Assembly: GCF_030036535.1 (NCBI RefSeq) | Contig: NZ_CP080387.1 | Span: 2,856,501-2,920,500, forward strand | Reading direction: 5' to 3' | DNA from: Agrobacterium cucumeris | GTDB taxonomy: Bacteria; Pseudomonadota; Alphaproteobacteria; Rhizobiales; Rhizobiaceae | DNA: 64,000 nucleotides | Shown: piece by piece, positions 62,563 through 64,000 of the stretch | Layout: every line of letters begins with the position of its first letter | Position numbering within the stretch: position 1 is the stretch's first letter | Translations under genes and position numbers: made by a program | The notes under the pieces: model-generated | The model's database searches: none | What the model was told of the DNA's origin: nothing | Seen by the model: only the letters and a program-made list of their open reading frames with translations

Positions 62563-63136
62563 AAACGAAGATCATATTCTCGAACGTTCAATTGGTGAGC
62601 GGATCAGGTCGTTGCGGGCCGAAAACGGCCTGACACTGGATCGGCTTGCCTCTGAATCCGGTGTCAGCCGCGCCATGATTTCGCGCATCGAACGGGGTGA
62701 GGCGAGCCCGACGGCGTCGCTGCTCGCCCGTATCTGCGCAGCATTAGGCCTGTCGCTCTCCGGCTTCTTCGCCGAAAACGAAGAGGCTGTTTCCCCACTG
62801 GTGAGAAAACGCGACCAGCAACTCTGGAAAGATCCGGAGACCGGTTATGTCCGCCGCGCCATCTCCCCGCCTCGCGTCGGTTCCGATGTCGATATTGTCG
62901 AGGTCGAGTTTCCGGCCGGTGCTTGTGTCGGCTTTCCGCCGCATGCGGCAAGCCGGGGCATGACGCAATATGTCTGGCTTTTCGAAGGCGTTCTGGAGAT
63001 GACGAGCGGCGGTACGGTGCATCTGATGGAGCCCGGAGACTGTCTTTTCATGCCGGTCGGTGAAGGACATGTCTTTCACAATCCTTCCGAAAAACCCGCC
63101 CGTTACGCCGTCGTGCTGGACCAAAGACAGCGCTGA
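62555..63136 (+). CDS. XRE-family regulator with C-terminal cupin domain
   Basis: 193 residues. N-terminal helix-turn-helix (about 10-70; SLRAENGLTLDRLASESGVSRAMISRIERGEASPTA) and a cupin ligand domain (about 100-190; VWLFEGVLEMTSGGTVHLMEPGDCLFMPVGEGHVFHNPSEKPARYAVVL). Such regulators sense small metabolites and often control an adjacent transporter or acetyltransferase; a GNAT gene follows by 21 bases. The start is one of two consecutive ATGs inside the operator; no ribosome site is obvious. Confidence 0.92.
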   Translation: MMENEDHILERSIGERIRSLRAENGLTLDRLASESGVSRAMISRIERGEASPTASLLARICAALGLSLSGFFAENEEAVSPLVRKRDQQLWKDPETGYVRRAISPPRVGSDVDIVEVEFPAGACVGFPPHAASRGMTQYVWLFEGVLEMTSGGTVHLMEPGDCLFMPVGEGHVFHNPSEKPARYAVVLDQRQR

Positions 63137-63157
63137 TTTTTCCTGACAGGAGTTTTC

Positions 63158-63676
63158 ATGGCCACCATCCGCGTGCTGAACGGGCAAGAGACGCTCGACG
63201 TCCTGCCGGAACTCTGCGAAGTCCTTTCCGCCTGCGTCAATGGCGGCGCATCCGTTGGTTTCATGTTGCCCTTTTCCCCGCAGGACGCAGAGCCCTTCTG
63301 GCGAGCCGTGGCGGAAGCGGCGGATGAGGGCGGCACGATCCATGTCGTGGCGGAAGTGGATGGCAAGGTGGTGGGAACCGTGCAGGTGGGCCTCGCTTCC
63401 AAACCCAACCAGCCACATCGCGGTGATCTGATGAAGCTTCTCGTGCATCCCTCGGCGCGGGGTCTCGGGCTTGCCCGCAAGCTCATGCAGAAGGTTGAAG
63501 AAGAAACGGCAGCCCGTGGCCGTACCCTTTTGGTGCTGGATACGGCCACGGGCAGTGATGCAGAGGCTATCTATCCCCGCCTTGGCTGGGAACGGGTCGG
63601 GGTCATTCCCGATTACGCCCTGTTTCCCGATGGGCGTTATTGCGGCACGACGCTGTTTTACAAGCGGATCGGCTAG
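63158..63676 (+). CDS. GNAT-family N-acetyltransferase
   Basis: 172 residues with a strong AGGAG site. Acetyl-CoA-binding segment LLVHPSARGLGLARKLMQKVEEETAARG (about residues 91-118). Cotranscribed with the XRE-cupin regulator, which may sense its substrate or product. Substrate unknown. Confidence 0.9.
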   Translation: MATIRVLNGQETLDVLPELCEVLSACVNGGASVGFMLPFSPQDAEPFWRAVAEAADEGGTIHVVAEVDGKVVGTVQVGLASKPNQPHRGDLMKLLVHPSARGLGLARKLMQKVEEETAARGRTLLVLDTATGSDAEAIYPRLGWERVGVIPDYALFPDGRYCGTTLFYKRIG

Positions 63677-63690
63677 CACATTTCCGCCGC

Positions 63691-64000
63691 TTATTGTCCC
63701 GGCTTCAGCGTGCGGTTGAAGGCGTCAACAATTATCTTTTCCAGTTCGGCATGAATATCCGCACGGTCGCGCGGCCCGGCTGGTTCGCAGATCGGATCAC
63801 GCTCGCCAACGGATTTGAGAAACGCATCGGCATCCGGTTTGCAGAGCGGCAGGAAGCTGAAGTGATTGGCCTCGTCGACCTGCTGATAGGTTGCGCCGGG
63901 CACCTCGGCTGCCAGTTTGTCCGCCAGCACGGCCGGTGGAATTTTCCCCTTGCTGCCGAGATTGATGAAGGCCAGCGGAATATCGATTGTTTTCAGGCTA
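63691..64000 (-). CDS. Alpha/beta hydrolase family protein (partial, C-terminus)
   Basis: The last roughly 102 codons of a gene that extends beyond the right edge. The visible frame includes IDIPLAFINLGSKGKIPPAVLA, then the likely catalytic-histidine region QQVDEANHFSFLPLC, and ends FNRTLKPGQ. That order (late strand, linker, histidine loop) fits the C-terminal half of a dienelactone-hydrolase or PAF-acetylhydrolase-like enzyme. The nucleophile lies outside the window. Confidence 0.65.
   Translation of the reverse strand, partial: SLKTIDIPLAFINLGSKGKIPPAVLADKLAAEVPGATYQQVDEANHFSFLPLCKPDADAFLKSVGERDPICEPAGPRDRADIHAELEKIIVDAFNRTLKPGQ

Noticed and set aside
1..64000. Mobile elements, prophage, CRISPR or toxin-antitoxin loci
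   Set aside because: No transposase, integrase, direct-repeat array, phage gene or recognisable toxin-antitoxin pair was seen; all regions have uniform composition and core-type genes.

Overview
This window looks like a stretch of core chromosome from a Rhizobiaceae alphaproteobacterium, most likely Agrobacterium. The evidence is a RirA-type Rrf2 iron regulator with three clustered cysteines, an intact ctp (Flp/Tad) pilus operon in the arrangement described for Agrobacterium, a phnGHIJK block divergent from phnF, a YejABEF importer, and two short rhizobial palindromic repeats. GC content is uniformly high and genes are packed tightly, often with ATGA or TGATG overlaps. I see no insertion sequence, integrase, CRISPR array or phage gene. 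The genus is an inference from content and was not checked against a database.

Layout. 1-4.2 kb: carbon-phosphorus lyase genes phnK(partial)-J-I-H-G on the minus strand, divergent from the regulator phnF, with a perfect palindrome between them. 4.2-7.7 kb: dapB, glk, mgsA and mepA, all minus. 7.9-13.8 kb: yejABEF peptide importer. 13.9-18 kb: DadA-like oxidase, glutamine-synthetase-like ligase and PuuB-like oxidase, an amine or amino-acid module. 18-22.5 kb: gntK and a YehZYXW (OsmF) ABC transporter. 22.6-25.5 kb: AbrB-family membrane protein, rirA, and an iron-binding protein whose leader carries Irr-like and RirA-like boxes. 25.6-33.2 kb: M48 protease plus DUF898 protein, mmsA, a monooxygenase-fold protein, a LysR regulator, an EamA exporter, and a TerC-like DUF475 protein with a structured leader. 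33.3-38.2 kb: a predicted sigma-54-driven small RNA, a MarR protein, an NlpC/P60 hydrolase, a small secreted protein, pncB and an M17 aminopeptidase.

38.4-49.1 kb holds the Tad pilus region: tadD on the plus strand, then ctpA-ctpI on the minus strand (pilin, prepilin peptidase, CpaB, secretin, CpaD, CpaE/TadZ, TadA, TadB, TadC), and a free-standing secretin N-domain protein divergent from the pilin. A consensus CtrA box precedes ctpC. 49.3-58.5 kb is a mixed region of stress and regulatory genes: tRNA-Leu, a SelW-like protein, DoxX, a class I amidotransferase, DUF1508, a GH25 lipoprotein, an EamA/MocR divergent pair, an Rrf2/flavin-disulfide-reductase divergent pair with duplicated operators, and an AraC gene squeezed between neighbours. 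58.6-64 kb: lepA, a nitrilase-GNAT pair, a SnoaL-like protein, an XRE-cupin regulator with a perfect inverted repeat over its start codon, a GNAT protein and the end of an alpha/beta hydrolase.

Most genes are conserved housekeeping or transport genes. The most interesting unexplained signals are non-coding or very small: the sigma-54 promoter/small RNA unit at 33.4 kb, the DUF475 leader, a 31-residue membrane ORF exactly filling the phnI-phnJ gap on the other strand, and several sharply defined operators.
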